DNA of 64,000 nt from CBDFKK01 sp965248815 (GCA_965248815.1 CBDFKK010000008.1:1984001-2048000), one strand, 5' to 3'. Positions 51,794 through 61,530 are shown, numbered from the stretch's first letter. Notes: generated by a model from the sequence alone, not told the origin. A program made the numbers and translations.

Positions 51794-53428
51794 ATGTCGA
51801 ATTCGGCCGTTAGTGCAAACAGGCTGGAATTGCTGCAAATTGCTGAAGCCGTTGCGCGCGAAAAGTCGATCGACAAGCAGGTCGTCATCGGCGCAATGGA
51901 AGAGGCCATTCAGAAGGCAGCGCGCTCGCGTTATGGGGCGGAGAACGATATCCGCACGGAGATCGACGAGAAAACGGGCGAAACGAAACTTTATCGCTTG
52001 CTGCACGTAGTGGAAGAAGTGGAAAACGATTCCGTGGAGATCTCGCTTGACGGTGCAAAGAAACGCAATCCCGCCGCCCAAATCGGCGATTACATTTCAG
52101 AGCCCCTGCCTCCTGTTGATTTTGGGCGCATCGCGGCGCAAACCGCCAAGCAAGTGATTGTGCAAAAAGTGCGCGATGCCGAACGCGAACGACAGCACGA
52201 AGAATATAAGGACCGTGTCGGCGAAATTGTCCACGGCATTGTGAAGCGCTCCGAGTACGGCAACGTCATCGTCGATTTGGGCCGCGCCGAAGCCATCGTG
52301 CGCCGCGATGAATTACTTCCGCGAGAATCGTTCCGTAATGGCGACCGCATTCGAGCGTACATCTACGACGTCCGCCGCGAACCGCGGGGCCCGCAAATCT
52401 TTCTGTCCCGTAATCACCCGCAATTTATGGCGCGCCTGTTTGCGCAAGAAGTGCCGGAGATTTACGACGGCATTATCGAGATCAAATCCGTGGCGCGAGA
52501 TCCGGGAAGCCGGGCGAAAATTGCCGTCTTATCGAATGACAGTTCGATCGACCCAGTCGGCGCTTGCGTCGGGATGCGGGGCAGCCGTGTTCAAGCTGTC
52601 GTAAACGAGCTTCAAGGCGAAAAGATAGACATTATCCAGTGGTCACCGGATGCCGCGACGTTCATTGTGAATGCTTTGGCGCCGGCCGAGGTTGTTAAAG
52701 TCGTTTTGGATGAGGACGCGCAACGTATCGAAGTTGTCGTGCCTGATGAGCAATTGTCGCTTGCTATTGGCCGGCGCGGTCAAAATGTCCGGCTTGCGTC
52801 TCAATTGACCAGTTGGGATATCGATATTCTGACAGAAGCCGAAGAATCCGAGCGGCGCCAAGAGGAATTCCGTCAGCGCACGGAGATGTTTATTGCGTCG
52901 CTCGATGTCGACGAACTCGTCGCTCAGTTAATTACATCGGAAGGCTTTTCCTCCATTGAGGAAGTTGCCTACGTTGAAGCGGAAGAACTTTCGATGATAG
53001 AGGGCTTTGACGAAGATACTGCAGAAGAGCTGCAAAACCGGGCGCGCGACTACCTGGACCAAAAGGAGGCGGAAGCCGACACCAAACGCAAGGAGTTGGG
53101 TGTCACTGATGATCTTGTCGAGATCGAAGGTTTGAATACGGCCATGCTGGTCACGCTCGGAGAAAACGACGTCAAAACATTGGAAGATTTCGCAGGGTGT
53201 GCGACCGACGATTTGGTTGGCTGGTATGAGCAAGTCGATGGTGAACGCACACACATGCCTGGCATCTTAGCCAACTATGATGTCGACGCTGAAGCGGCAA
53301 ATGAAATGATCATGGCCTCCCGCCTTAAAGCGGGATGGGTCACTGAAGAAGATTTGAAAGAGCCTGAAGAAGACGAGGAGAGCGACGCTGAAGCAGTCGA
53401 CAACGAGCAAGCGCAAGAACAGACATGA
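51794..53428 (+). CDS. nusA: Transcription termination/antitermination factor NusA
   Basis: NusA binds RNA polymerase and modulates pausing, termination and antitermination. The 544-residue protein has the RNAP-binding N-terminal domain (about 1-130), S1 (GEIVHGIVKRSEYGNVIVDLG), two KH domains (including GACVGMRGSRVQAVVNEL and IGRRGQNVRLASQL) and, after an acidic linker, two C-terminal acidic repeats (about 365-510). Presence of the acidic repeats fits proteobacterial NusA. The ATG at 51794 is preferred over GTG at 51785 because AGGAG lies at the right distance. Its acidic tail overlaps the probable true start of ylxR. Confidence 0.97.
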   Translation: MSNSAVSANRLELLQIAEAVAREKSIDKQVVIGAMEEAIQKAARSRYGAENDIRTEIDEKTGETKLYRLLHVVEEVENDSVEISLDGAKKRNPAAQIGDYISEPLPPVDFGRIAAQTAKQVIVQKVRDAERERQHEEYKDRVGEIVHGIVKRSEYGNVIVDLGRAEAIVRRDELLPRESFRNGDRIRAYIYDVRREPRGPQIFLSRNHPQFMARLFAQEVPEIYDGIIEIKSVARDPGSRAKIAVLSNDSSIDPVGACVGMRGSRVQAVVNELQGEKIDIIQWSPDAATFIVNALAPAEVVKVVLDEDAQRIEVVVPDEQLSLAIGRRGQNVRLASQLTSWDIDILTEAEESERRQEEFRQRTEMFIASLDVDELVAQLITSEGFSSIEEVAYVEAEELSMIEGFDEDTAEELQNRARDYLDQKEAEADTKRKELGVTDDLVEIEGLNTAMLVTLGENDVKTLEDFAGCATDDLVGWYEQVDGERTHMPGILANYDVDAEAANEMIMASRLKAGWVTEEDLKEPEEDEESDAEAVDNEQAQEQT

Positions 53429-53477
53429 TGCGCTCGACGCTCATCAACGTCGAGACGCGCAACCTGAACGCCAGTGT

Positions 53478-54053
53478 TTGGTTACCGGCGAACGCTGCGC
53501 GACCTCTTTGCTCGTCCGCTTCGTCGTAGGACCTAACGGCGGGCTGGTTCCCGACATTGACGGTAAGTTACCGGGTCGCGGCATGTGGGTCGGCGCGCGC
53601 CGGGAACTTGTCGATCAGGCCGCAGACAAGAAGTTATTTGCGCGATCAGCTCGGCGTGCGGTAACGCAATCCAAAGACTTGTCGGATCTTGTCGAAAATC
53701 TTTTGGCGCAGCGCACGCTTAACGCTCTAGGCCTAGGTTGTCGATCGGGCCAAGTCACTTCAGGATTTGAACGGGTTTTGACGGTTCTGAAGGACTCGGA
53801 TCCGGCCATTTTGATCGAAGCTAGTGACGGCTCGCCTCATGGGCGCCAGAAGATATTGAGGCAGGCACGCGGCCGCGGCCGAAACTGCCCCATTTTGGGA
53901 TGTTTTACGGCGCAAGAATTGGGTTTGGCCATGGGCCGGGATAATGTGGTACATGCTGCGGTCAGCCAAGGTGGCCTTGCCCGCCGGCTGGGCGAACTTG
54001 TCGTCCAGCTCGGCGGTTTTCGGCCCATTTGTCCGTCGGCGTGGAGTGCCTAA
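53478..54053 (+). CDS. YlxR-family (DUF448) nucleic-acid-binding protein with L7Ae-like C-terminus
   Basis: The given frame encodes 191 residues from a TTG. A YlxR/DUF448 domain (to about residue 85, with VVGPNGGLVPDIDGKLPGRGMWV) is followed by an L7Ae-like fold (about 90-185) with DGSPHGRQKILRQARGRGRN. The conserved YlxR start RxCxVTGE begins upstream: in frame before the TTG one reads PERQCLVTGE, with a basic N-terminus extending into nusA. The only non-standard start near a good ribosome site is CTG at 53388 (GAGGAG 7 bases before). The true start is probably there or nearby. Family members act as nucleic-acid-binding regulators. Confidence 0.85.
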   Translation: MVTGERCATSLLVRFVVGPNGGLVPDIDGKLPGRGMWVGARRELVDQAADKKLFARSARRAVTQSKDLSDLVENLLAQRTLNALGLGCRSGQVTSGFERVLTVLKDSDPAILIEASDGSPHGRQKILRQARGRGRNCPILGCFTAQELGLAMGRDNVVHAAVSQGGLARRLGELVVQLGGFRPICPSAWSA

Positions 54054-54105
54054 ATCAAGTGTGCGCGGCAGACAGAGATGATGTTGAGGCCTGTGAAGGA
54101 ACGGT

Positions 54106-56667
54106 ATGAGCGAGACGAATAATTCAGAAGAAAAGTCAGCCAGCGCCAGCGGGCGCAAACCTTTGACGCTGAAGCGCAAGGTTGATGCTGGCACGGTGCG
54201 CCAGAACTTTTCGCATGGCCGCTCGAAAACCGTTGTTGTCGAAAAAAAGCGGCGTAAAACCATTACGCCAAAGGATGCAGCCAATGCGAAAGCCGCAGAT
54301 GCTGACGCCAAGAAAACTGAGAAGCCTGTTTCAAAAGCGCCTGAAGAAGTAAAGCCGGAAACAGCAGTGGAAACGGAGAGTGCCGAGCGGTCCGGCATCG
54401 TATTGCGCACGCTCACCGAGGAAGAAAAGGCCGCGCGGACGAGAGCGCTGGAAGAAGCGAAGGTTGCCGATGCAGAAACCCGCAAGCGCATGGAAGAAGA
54501 GGCGAACCGTCGCGCGCGTCAAGACACCGAACTTCTTAACCGGCGCGAGCAGGTAGAGCGCGAGTTTGAGGATGACATACGTCGTGCAGAAGAGGCTGAA
54601 CACCGCCGCGTAGCGGAGGCCGAGGCCGAAAAGGCGTTGGAAGCCGAGCGGTTGGCGGCGGCCGGCGATGCCAGCCCCAGGGAAAAAGCCAAAGAAAAAG
54701 CCGATGACGGTGGACGGCGACAAAGAAAGACTGAAGCCGAAAAACCGATCTCAGGTCGAAAAGGTGAGCGTAAGCGGCGCGAAGGCAAGCTGACGATCGC
54801 TAATGCGCTTCATGAAGATGAGGATCGGGTGCGCTCTCTCGCGTCCGTTCGGCGCGCCCGCGAGCGCGAACGCCGCGCGGCCCAAGCACGGGTTGGCGCC
54901 CAGTCCAAAATTTTCCGCGAAGTTGTTATCCCTGAAATCATCACTATCGAGGAGCTGGCTAATAGAATGGCAGAGCGCGTGCCGACCGTCATTCGCAAGC
55001 TCATAGATAGTGGGCAAATGCCGGAAGAGGGCGACGATCTTGACGCTGACACAGCCCAGCTCGTCGCTGAAGAATTCGGTCACGTCGTCAAGCGCGTCGC
55101 CGCCGCCGATGTGGAAGCGGGACTTAAAGGCGACGTCGATCCCGCCGAATCGCTGGCCCCGCGGGCGCCGGTCGTGACCGTCATGGGTCATGTTGATCAC
55201 GGCAAAACGTCGCTGTTGGACGCGCTGCGCGCAACGGATGTGGTCGCGGGCGAAGCGGGCGGCATTACGCAACATATCGGCGCCTATCAAGTCACCATTC
55301 CGTCCGGCAAGAAGATTACCTTTATCGACACGCCGGGCCACTCGGCATTCACAGCAATGCGCGCACGGGGGGCAAAGGTCACGGATATTGTGGTGCTTGT
55401 CGTTGCGGCCGACGATGGTGTCATGCCGCAAACGATTGAAGCGATTAATCACGCCAAGGCTGCCGAAGTGCCCTTGATCGTAGCCGTCAACAAGATCGAC
55501 AAGGCCGATGCAGACCCTGATCGGGTGCGCCAAGAATTGCTTCAGCACGAGATTGTCACCGAAAAGCTGGGCGGCGAAGTTCTTGAAATCGACGTCTCGG
55601 CAACGGAGAAAACAAATCTGGACAAGCTTGAGGAGGCAATCCTCCTGCAGGCGGAATTATTGGAGCTGAAAGCTAATCCGGATCGATTGGCCGACGGAAT
55701 CGTTATCGAATCCAGACTCGATAAGGGCCGTGGACCTTTGGCAACGACTCTCGTTCGCAGAGGCACGCTAAAGGTCGGCGATATTATCGTCGCCGGAGAG
55801 CAATGGGGCAGAATCCGTGCCTTGATTAACGACAAGGGTGAAAACGTCAAGGAGGCAGGCCCAACGATTCCTGTGGAAGTTTTGGGACTTGGCGGCACGC
55901 CCGAACCGGGCGACGATTTCGTGGTCGTGGAAACTGAAGGTCGCGCCCGGGAAGTAACTGAGTATCGTCATCACGACGCCAAAAACCGCCGCGCCGACGG
56001 CGCCGGGCGCACATCGCTCGAGCAAATGATGTCCAAGCTCAAAGAGGCCGACATCAACGAATTCCCGATTGTTTTGAAGTCCGATGTGCAGGGTTCTGCT
56101 GAAGCCATTACCGGCGCCCTGAACAAACTTGGCAACGAAGAAGTGGCCGCGGGCATCGTTCATAGCGCTGTCGGTGGCATCACAGAGTCGGACATTGTTT
56201 TGGCGGCGGCGTCGAAAGCGGTCGTGATCGGGTTTAACGTCAGGGCCAACAAGCAGGCCCGCGAGCAGGCCACGCGTGACGGGGTTGAAATTAGGTACTA
56301 CTCGATCATTTATGACGTCATAGATGACATTAAGGCAGCCATGGAAGGCATGCTTGCCCCGGGTCAGCGCGAGCATTTCCTCGGCAACGCCGAAATTTTG
56401 GAAACCTTCAATATTTCAAAAATCGGGCGCATTGCCGGTTGCCGCGTGACCGACGGCAAGGTCAGGCGCGGTGCTAAAGTTCGCCTTCTGCGCGACGACG
56501 TAGTGATTCACGAAGGTGCGTTGTCGACACTCAAGCGCTTCAAGGATGAAGTCAAAGAAGTGGATTCCGGACAAGAGTGCGGCATGGCTTTTGAAAACTA
56601 TCAGGACCTGCAGGCTGGAGACACTATCGAGTGCTTTGAGGTGGAAGAGGTCATCAGAACTCTTTAG
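54106..56667 (+). CDS. infB: Translation initiation factor IF-2
   Basis: IF-2 is the GTPase that places initiator fMet-tRNA on the 30S subunit and joins the subunits. The 853-residue protein has a long basic, Glu/Arg/Ala-rich N-terminal region (about 1-265), then the conserved IF2N core and the G domain with GHVDHGKTS (about 362-370), DTPGHSAF and NKIDKAD. Domains II to IV follow to the conserved EECGMAFENYQDLQAGD-type end. The start follows GAAGGAAC. It is followed by rbfA after 84 bases. Confidence 0.98.
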   Translation: MSETNNSEEKSASASGRKPLTLKRKVDAGTVRQNFSHGRSKTVVVEKKRRKTITPKDAANAKAADADAKKTEKPVSKAPEEVKPETAVETESAERSGIVLRTLTEEEKAARTRALEEAKVADAETRKRMEEEANRRARQDTELLNRREQVEREFEDDIRRAEEAEHRRVAEAEAEKALEAERLAAAGDASPREKAKEKADDGGRRQRKTEAEKPISGRKGERKRREGKLTIANALHEDEDRVRSLASVRRARERERRAAQARVGAQSKIFREVVIPEIITIEELANRMAERVPTVIRKLIDSGQMPEEGDDLDADTAQLVAEEFGHVVKRVAAADVEAGLKGDVDPAESLAPRAPVVTVMGHVDHGKTSLLDALRATDVVAGEAGGITQHIGAYQVTIPSGKKITFIDTPGHSAFTAMRARGAKVTDIVVLVVAADDGVMPQTIEAINHAKAAEVPLIVAVNKIDKADADPDRVRQELLQHEIVTEKLGGEVLEIDVSATEKTNLDKLEEAILLQAELLELKANPDRLADGIVIESRLDKGRGPLATTLVRRGTLKVGDIIVAGEQWGRIRALINDKGENVKEAGPTIPVEVLGLGGTPEPGDDFVVVETEGRAREVTEYRHHDAKNRRADGAGRTSLEQMMSKLKEADINEFPIVLKSDVQGSAEAITGALNKLGNEEVAAGIVHSAVGGITESDIVLAAASKAVVIGFNVRANKQAREQATRDGVEIRYYSIIYDVIDDIKAAMEGMLAPGQREHFLGNAEILETFNISKIGRIAGCRVTDGKVRRGAKVRLLRDDVVIHEGALSTLKRFKDEVKEVDSGQECGMAFENYQDLQAGDTIECFEVEEVIRTL

Positions 56668-56751
56668 TCGAAGTGATTGGTCGACACTCCGTTAACATTA
56701 GAGATTTGTACGGGATCCGTCCCGGCAACAGATCACGTAATCGATCTTGGG

Positions 56752-57189
56752 ATGTCCAAAGACAAATCACATAGGCGCTGCAGACGCTGGGCGCCCACGC
56801 AACGCCAGCTCCGCGTCGGAGAAATGCTGCGCCATGCTCTGTCGGACATTTTGGCGAAGGGCGAGCTGCGTGACCCCGACTTGGAAGGGCGCTCCGTGAC
56901 GATTACGGAAGTCCAAGTTGCGCCCGACATGCGCAACGCCGTGGCATACTGCACATCTCTTGGCGGTAAAGACGACGCTGTCGTCATTGCAGCGCTTAAT
57001 CGGTGCGGGCCCTACTTGCGCGGACAATTGGGGCGCACCATCACACTGAAGTTCACACCGACCTTAGCGTTTCGCGCGGACAAGACCTTTGACGAAGCCC
57101 GGTCCGTCGACTCACTGCTGCGCTCGCCCCGCGTGGCACAGGATTTAACCAGCGGCAAATCGGAAAAGTCGAATGGCGAGGCGACGTAA
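56752..57189 (+). CDS. rbfA: Ribosome-binding factor A
   Basis: RbfA helps mature the 17S rRNA 5' end of the 30S subunit. The 145-residue protein shows RQLRVGEMLRHALSDILAKGE near residue 25, VTITEVQVAPDMRNAVAY and RTITLKFTPTLAFRADKTFDEA near the end. The start at 56752 is chosen because the upstream part of the open frame (from 56677) is not like coding sequence, although no clear ribosome site precedes it. It overlaps truB by 17 bases. Confidence 0.94.
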   Translation: MSKDKSHRRCRRWAPTQRQLRVGEMLRHALSDILAKGELRDPDLEGRSVTITEVQVAPDMRNAVAYCTSLGGKDDAVVIAALNRCGPYLRGQLGRTITLKFTPTLAFRADKTFDEARSVDSLLRSPRVAQDLTSGKSEKSNGEAT

Positions 57190-58120
57190 GGGCAATCCCG
57201 TTCACGGCTGGGTCATTTTGGACAAGCCCTTCGGATTGACGTCAACTCAAGCCGTCGGCCGGGTGCGGCGCGTCTTTTCAGCGCAGAAAGCAGGGCATGC
57301 CGGAACCCTCGATCCGTTGGCGACGGGCATTTTACCGATCGCACTTGGCGAGGCGACCAAGACCGTGCCCTTTCTTCTCGACTCACAAAAGGTCTACCGC
57401 TTCACAGTGAAGTGGGGAGAGGCGACCACGACGGACGATACTGAGGGCGAAGTGGTTGAAACCTCGGATCTGCGCCCCAATGGTGCTGAGATCCGCGACG
57501 CCCTAAAGCAATTCACGGGTGACATTGCCCAAGTCCCGCCAGTTTTTTCGGCTATCAAAGTCGACGGCGAGCGCTCGTACGATTTGGCCCGTGCCGGTGA
57601 GAAAGTCGAACTTCAACCTCGCATTATTACTGTTCACGAGCTCCGGCTTCTTGAGATCATTGACGCCGACCACGCCGAATTCGAAGCAGTTTGCGGCAAA
57701 GGGGCCTACGTCCGCGCTCTAGCGCGGGATATTGCGCGCGCCTTGGGCACAGTCGGCCATGCCGCAGGCTTGCGGCGAACAGCGGTTGGACCGTTCGAAC
57801 AAGCCCAATCAATTCCGCTGGATAAACTCGAGGAGTTGGGCCATAGTGGCGCCGCCTCGAGCCAACTCAAACCGGTTCAGACCGCGCTGGACGACATCCC
57901 GGCACTGGCCATAACCGGTTCCGAGGCACAACGCCTCCGCCATGGTCAAGCGATCAGCTTGCTAAGGGGGCACTCAACTCAAGTGCGTGAGGAAGACGTC
58001 GCTTTTGCCATACAGGGCTCTCAAGCCATCGCCCTAGGCGAAGTCAGAGCTGGCCAATTCCATCCGACACGCATATTCAATCTTCCAATAAAGGGGAAGC
58101 ACGATGTCGATTACGGCTGA
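57173..58120 (+). CDS. truB: tRNA pseudouridine(55) synthase
   Basis: TruB makes pseudouridine 55 in the T loop of tRNAs. The 315-residue protein has GWVILDKPFGLTSTQAVGRV at the N-terminus, GHAGTLDPLATGILPIALGEATK with the catalytic Asp in TLDPL, YRFTVKWGEATTTDDTEGE and GKGAYVRALARDIARALG. The C-terminal part is a PUA-type domain. It overlaps rbfA by 17 bases upstream and rpsO by 17 bases downstream, so the three genes are tightly coupled. Confidence 0.96.
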   Translation: MARRRKGNPVHGWVILDKPFGLTSTQAVGRVRRVFSAQKAGHAGTLDPLATGILPIALGEATKTVPFLLDSQKVYRFTVKWGEATTTDDTEGEVVETSDLRPNGAEIRDALKQFTGDIAQVPPVFSAIKVDGERSYDLARAGEKVELQPRIITVHELRLLEIIDADHAEFEAVCGKGAYVRALARDIARALGTVGHAAGLRRTAVGPFEQAQSIPLDKLEELGHSGAASSQLKPVQTALDDIPALAITGSEAQRLRHGQAISLLRGHSTQVREEDVAFAIQGSQAIALGEVRAGQFHPTRIFNLPIKGKHDVDYG

Positions 58121-58373
58121 ACGCAAACAAGAACTGATCAAAGAGTACGCGACAAAATCCCAAGACACGGGATCACCTGAAGTGCAAGTCGCTATTTTAT
58201 CGGAACGGATTTCCAATCTTACCGAGCACTTCAAAAGCCATGGCAAAGACAATCATTCCCGCCGTGGCCTTTTAAAACTCGTATCACAACGGCGCCGTCT
58301 TCTTGATTACGTCAAGAACAAGGACGACGCTCGTTATCAGGATTTGATTAAGCGCCTCGGCATTCGCCGCTAG
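58104..58373 (+). CDS. rpsO: 30S ribosomal protein S15
   Basis: An 89-residue S15, the standard length. It reads MSITAERKQELIKEYATK and contains the 16S rRNA-binding TGSPEVQVAILSERI and HGKDNHSRRGLLKLVSQRRRLL. S15 binds the central domain of 16S rRNA early in 30S assembly. It overlaps the end of truB. The ribosome site AAAGGGGAAG sits just before the ATG, inside truB. Pnp follows after a 184-base gap with a stem-loop. Confidence 0.98.
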   Translation: MSITAERKQELIKEYATKSQDTGSPEVQVAILSERISNLTEHFKSHGKDNHSRRGLLKLVSQRRRLLDYVKNKDDARYQDLIKRLGIRR

Positions 58374-58405
58374 GGTTGCTTATCCAATGAACAATTTGCT
58401 GCCTG

Positions 58406-58473
58406 AATTGAGAGCCGCTTATCCTGCTCACCGCGCTTTACAAAGCGGCGGGCCTATTTGCGCGCCCTCAATT
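58406..58473 (+). promoter_or_regulatory. Nested stem-loop in the rpsO-pnp leader
   Basis: An outer pair AATTGAG (58406-58412)/CTCAATT (58467-58473) encloses an inner pair GCCGCTT (58414-58420)/AAGCGGC (58443-58449). All 14 base pairs are perfect and the structure lies between rpsO and pnp. In E. coli the rpsO-pnp leader is cut by RNase III, which starts PNPase autoregulation, so this element is a good candidate for the same role. This is inference from position and structure. Confidence 0.55.
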
Positions 58474-58557
58474 TTGTATCAGCGAGAAATTCAAACTCAA
58501 AAAACTTAAAGAACAGGCGACAGCAATGGGGCTGTGGCCGAACGAGGACAAATAGAA

Positions 58558-60699
58558 ATGTTTAATATCCATAAGAAGACCATCAATTGGGGCGGCCGCG
58601 ACCTGACATTGGAAACGGGACGTGTTGCCCGGCAAGCCGACGGCGCCGTCTTGGCAACATACGGAGAGACCACTGTACTTGCAGCCGTGACCGCGGATAC
58701 CTTCCCGAAAGTGGGTCTCGACTTTTTCCCTCTCACCGTCAATTACCAAGAAAAGACCTATTCCGCCGGCAAAATTCCCGGCGGTTTTTTTAAGCGCGAA
58801 GGTAGGCCTTCGGAAAAAGAAACGCTGGTATCGCGATTGATCGACCGGCCAATAAGGCCGCTTTTTGTCAAAGGGTTCAAAAACGAAACCCAAGTGATCG
58901 CCACGGTCTTAAGCCACGACATGGAAAACGATCCCGACGTCGTGGCCCTAGTTGCCGTCTCGGCTGCGCTGACGATTTCAGGCGTACCCTTCATGGGCCC
59001 CATCGGGGGCGCCCGCGTCGGTTACATCAATGGCGAGTATGCGCTTAATCCCCAAATCGATGAGATGACTGAGTCCGATCTCGATCTCGTCGTCGCGGGC
59101 ACCGGTGACGCCGTCTTGATGGTCGAATCCGAAGCTAAAGAATTATCCGAAGAGGCCATGCTGGGCGCCGTCATGTTCGGCCATAAGGGTATGCAGCCTG
59201 TAATTGAATTGATTATTGGCTTGGCTGAAGAATGCGCGAAAGAGCCGTGGGATTTTGCGCCCCCGGATTACTCCGATCACGAATCGAAAGTGGCCGGCGT
59301 TGCCGAGGCGGATTTGCGCGAGGCTTACAAAGAAGCCGACAAGCAAACGCGCCAAGACAAAGTTGCCGCCGCCAAACAGCGCGTTATGGAAGAGTTGGGC
59401 GGAGACGGCGAAAACGCCATTGCTGATGACATCTTGAAGAATCTCTTCAAGTCGCTCGAAAGCAATATTGTGCGCGGTAATATTCTTGAAGACGGCAAGC
59501 GGATCGATGCCCGCGCGCTCGATCAGGTGCGCACTATTCAAGCCGACGTCGGCGTTTTGCCTCGCACTCATGGATCGGCGATTTTCACAAGGGGCGAGAC
59601 CCAAGCGTTCGTCGTGACAACGTTAGGCACCGGCGAAGATGAGCAATTCATTGATGCTTTGGAAGGAACGTACAAAGAGCATTTTATGCTCCATTATAAT
59701 TTCCCGCCTTATTCGGTCGGTGAAACGGGGCGCGTCGGCTTTACCGGACGACGCGAAGTGGGTCACGGTAAACTTGCTTGGCGTGCGGTGCGCGCTATCT
59801 TGCCGAGCCGAGAAGAGTTTCCATACACCATGCGCATCGTCTCCGAGATTACTGAGTCCAATGGTTCGTCCTCCATGGCAACCGTATGTGGAGCGTCATT
59901 GTCCATGATGGATGCGGGCGTGCCGGTAAAACGGCCGGTCGCCGGAATCGCCATGGGTCTTATCAAGGAAGGCGACAAGTTTGCCGTCCTGTCCGACATT
60001 TTGGGCGATGAAGATCATTTGGGCGACATGGACTTTAAGGTCGCGGGCTCTGATGCGGGTGTGACGTCTTTACAGATGGACATCAAGATTACCGGCATTA
60101 CCGAGGAGATCATGTCGGTCGCGTTGGAGCAGGCCAAGGGTGGGCGGCTTCATATTTTGAATGAAATGGCAAAAGCCATTTCCTCTTCACGGGAGTCGCT
60201 CGGCGAATACGCACCCAAAATCGAAACCATTCAGATCCCGGTCGATAAAATCCGCGAAGTCATCGGCACCGGCGGTAAGATCATTCGGGAAATCGTCGAG
60301 ACCACCGGCGCAAAGATCGACATTGCAGACGATGGGATGGTGAAGGTCGCCTCGTCCGAGCAAGAAAGTATCGACGCGGCGATGAAGTGGATCAAATCCA
60401 TTACCTCCGAACCGGAAGTCGGCGAAATTTACGACGGTAAGGTTGTCAAAGTGATGGACTTTGGGGCCTTTGTGAATTTCTTCGGACCCAAAGACGGGCT
60501 CGTTCACATCTCGCAGTTGGCACCGGAGCGCGTGCGCCAGGTAACGGACGTGGTCAAGGAAGGCGACAGTGTGAAGGTCAAGCTCTTGGGCTTTGACGAT
60601 CGCGGCAAAGTGCGCCTGTCCATGAAAGTCGTCAATCAGGAAACCGGCGAAGAAATTTCGGGCGACGAAGCGCCAAAGCGCGAGAAGGAGCAAGCATAA
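58558..60699 (+). CDS. pnp: Polynucleotide phosphorylase
   Basis: PNPase degrades RNA 3' to 5' using phosphate and is part of the degradosome. The 713-residue protein has the two RNase PH-like domains, the KH domain (VIGTGGKIIREIVETTGAKI near residue 565) and the S1 domain (GEIYDGKVVKVMDFGAFVNF). I prefer the ATG at 58558, after GAGGA, over the GTG at 58534. It ends 12 bases from the end of fabI, which is convergent. Confidence 0.98.
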   Translation: MFNIHKKTINWGGRDLTLETGRVARQADGAVLATYGETTVLAAVTADTFPKVGLDFFPLTVNYQEKTYSAGKIPGGFFKREGRPSEKETLVSRLIDRPIRPLFVKGFKNETQVIATVLSHDMENDPDVVALVAVSAALTISGVPFMGPIGGARVGYINGEYALNPQIDEMTESDLDLVVAGTGDAVLMVESEAKELSEEAMLGAVMFGHKGMQPVIELIIGLAEECAKEPWDFAPPDYSDHESKVAGVAEADLREAYKEADKQTRQDKVAAAKQRVMEELGGDGENAIADDILKNLFKSLESNIVRGNILEDGKRIDARALDQVRTIQADVGVLPRTHGSAIFTRGETQAFVVTTLGTGEDEQFIDALEGTYKEHFMLHYNFPPYSVGETGRVGFTGRREVGHGKLAWRAVRAILPSREEFPYTMRIVSEITESNGSSSMATVCGASLSMMDAGVPVKRPVAGIAMGLIKEGDKFAVLSDILGDEDHLGDMDFKVAGSDAGVTSLQMDIKITGITEEIMSVALEQAKGGRLHILNEMAKAISSSRESLGEYAPKIETIQIPVDKIREVIGTGGKIIREIVETTGAKIDIADDGMVKVASSEQESIDAAMKWIKSITSEPEVGEIYDGKVVKVMDFGAFVNFFGPKDGLVHISQLAPERVRQVTDVVKEGDSVKVKLLGFDDRGKVRLSMKVVNQETGEEISGDEAPKREKEQA

Positions 60700-60711
60700 G
60701 CGACGATTGCT

Positions 60712-61530
60712 CTACATGTCTTCCAAATTGGGGATTCCAACGACGTTATAGCCGGAATCCACATGCAGGACTTCGCCGGTCACGCGCGACGACAAATCGC
60801 TCAAGAGGTAAAGGCCGGCCGCCCCCACATGTGGCAGCTCGACATGCTCTTTGATGGGCGCTTGGCTTTTGTTCCAGTTGAACATGGCGCGCGCATTGCT
60901 GACGGCCGAGCCCGCCAGGGTGCGCATGGGCCCGGCGGATATGGCGTTGACGCGAATATTTTCGCGGCCGAGATCGACGGCTAAATATTTGACGCTGATC
61001 TCCAGCGCGGCCTTGGCGACCCCCATGACGTTATAACTGGGCACAACTTTTTCGGCGCCGTAATAGGACAGCGTCACAAGGGCGCCCCCGTTTGGCATCA
61101 GCTCGCTTGCGCGCCGCGCCATATCGGTAAAGGAATAGCAAGATATATCGAGGGTCTGCAGGAAGTTGTCGCGGCTGGTGTCGACATAGCGCCCGCCCAA
61201 TTCGTCCCGATCCGAAAATGCAATCGCATGGACCGCAAAGTCCAATGTGCCCCACGACTCTTTTAATGTTTCGAATACGGCGTCCATGCTGGCCGCATCC
61301 GTGACGTCGCACGGCACGACGATGTCGGAGCCCACCGACGCCGCAAGCGGCTTTACCCGCCGCTCGAACGCCTCGCCTTGATAAGTAAAGGCGAGCTCGC
61401 CGCCCTGTGCGGCAATGGATTTGGCAATTCCCCAGGCGATAGAATGGTCGTTGGCCACACCCATGATGAGACCCTTCTTCCCCGCCATTAAGGACCCCTC
61501 GGGGAAGTCACCACTCTTTTCGTTTGCCAT
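60712..61530 (-). CDS. fabI: Enoyl-[acyl-carrier-protein] reductase (NADH), full-length copy
   Basis: FabI reduces the enoyl-ACP double bond in the last step of fatty acid elongation. The 272-residue protein has the nucleotide part GLIMGVANDHSIAWGIAK, the catalytic Tyr-x6-Lys in SYNVMGVAKAALE, and AGPMRTLAGSAV. Its N-terminal 70 residues are repeated downstream in the window at 62866-63084, as part of a tandem duplication. This copy is intact and lies just downstream of the nearer fabB copy on the minus strand. The first ATG of the open frame is two codons further up (61536), but MANEKSG is the usual form. Confidence 0.97.
   Translation of the reverse strand: MANEKSGDFPEGSLMAGKKGLIMGVANDHSIAWGIAKSIAAQGGELAFTYQGEAFERRVKPLAASVGSDIVVPCDVTDAASMDAVFETLKESWGTLDFAVHAIAFSDRDELGGRYVDTSRDNFLQTLDISCYSFTDMARRASELMPNGGALVTLSYYGAEKVVPSYNVMGVAKAALEISVKYLAVDLGRENIRVNAISAGPMRTLAGSAVSNARAMFNWNKSQAPIKEHVELPHVGAAGLYLLSDLSSRVTGEVLHVDSGYNVVGIPNLEDM

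Noticed and set aside
54751..55548. Antisense frame of 265 codons in infB
   Set aside because: It is the complement of the conserved IF-2 G domain and carries no motif.
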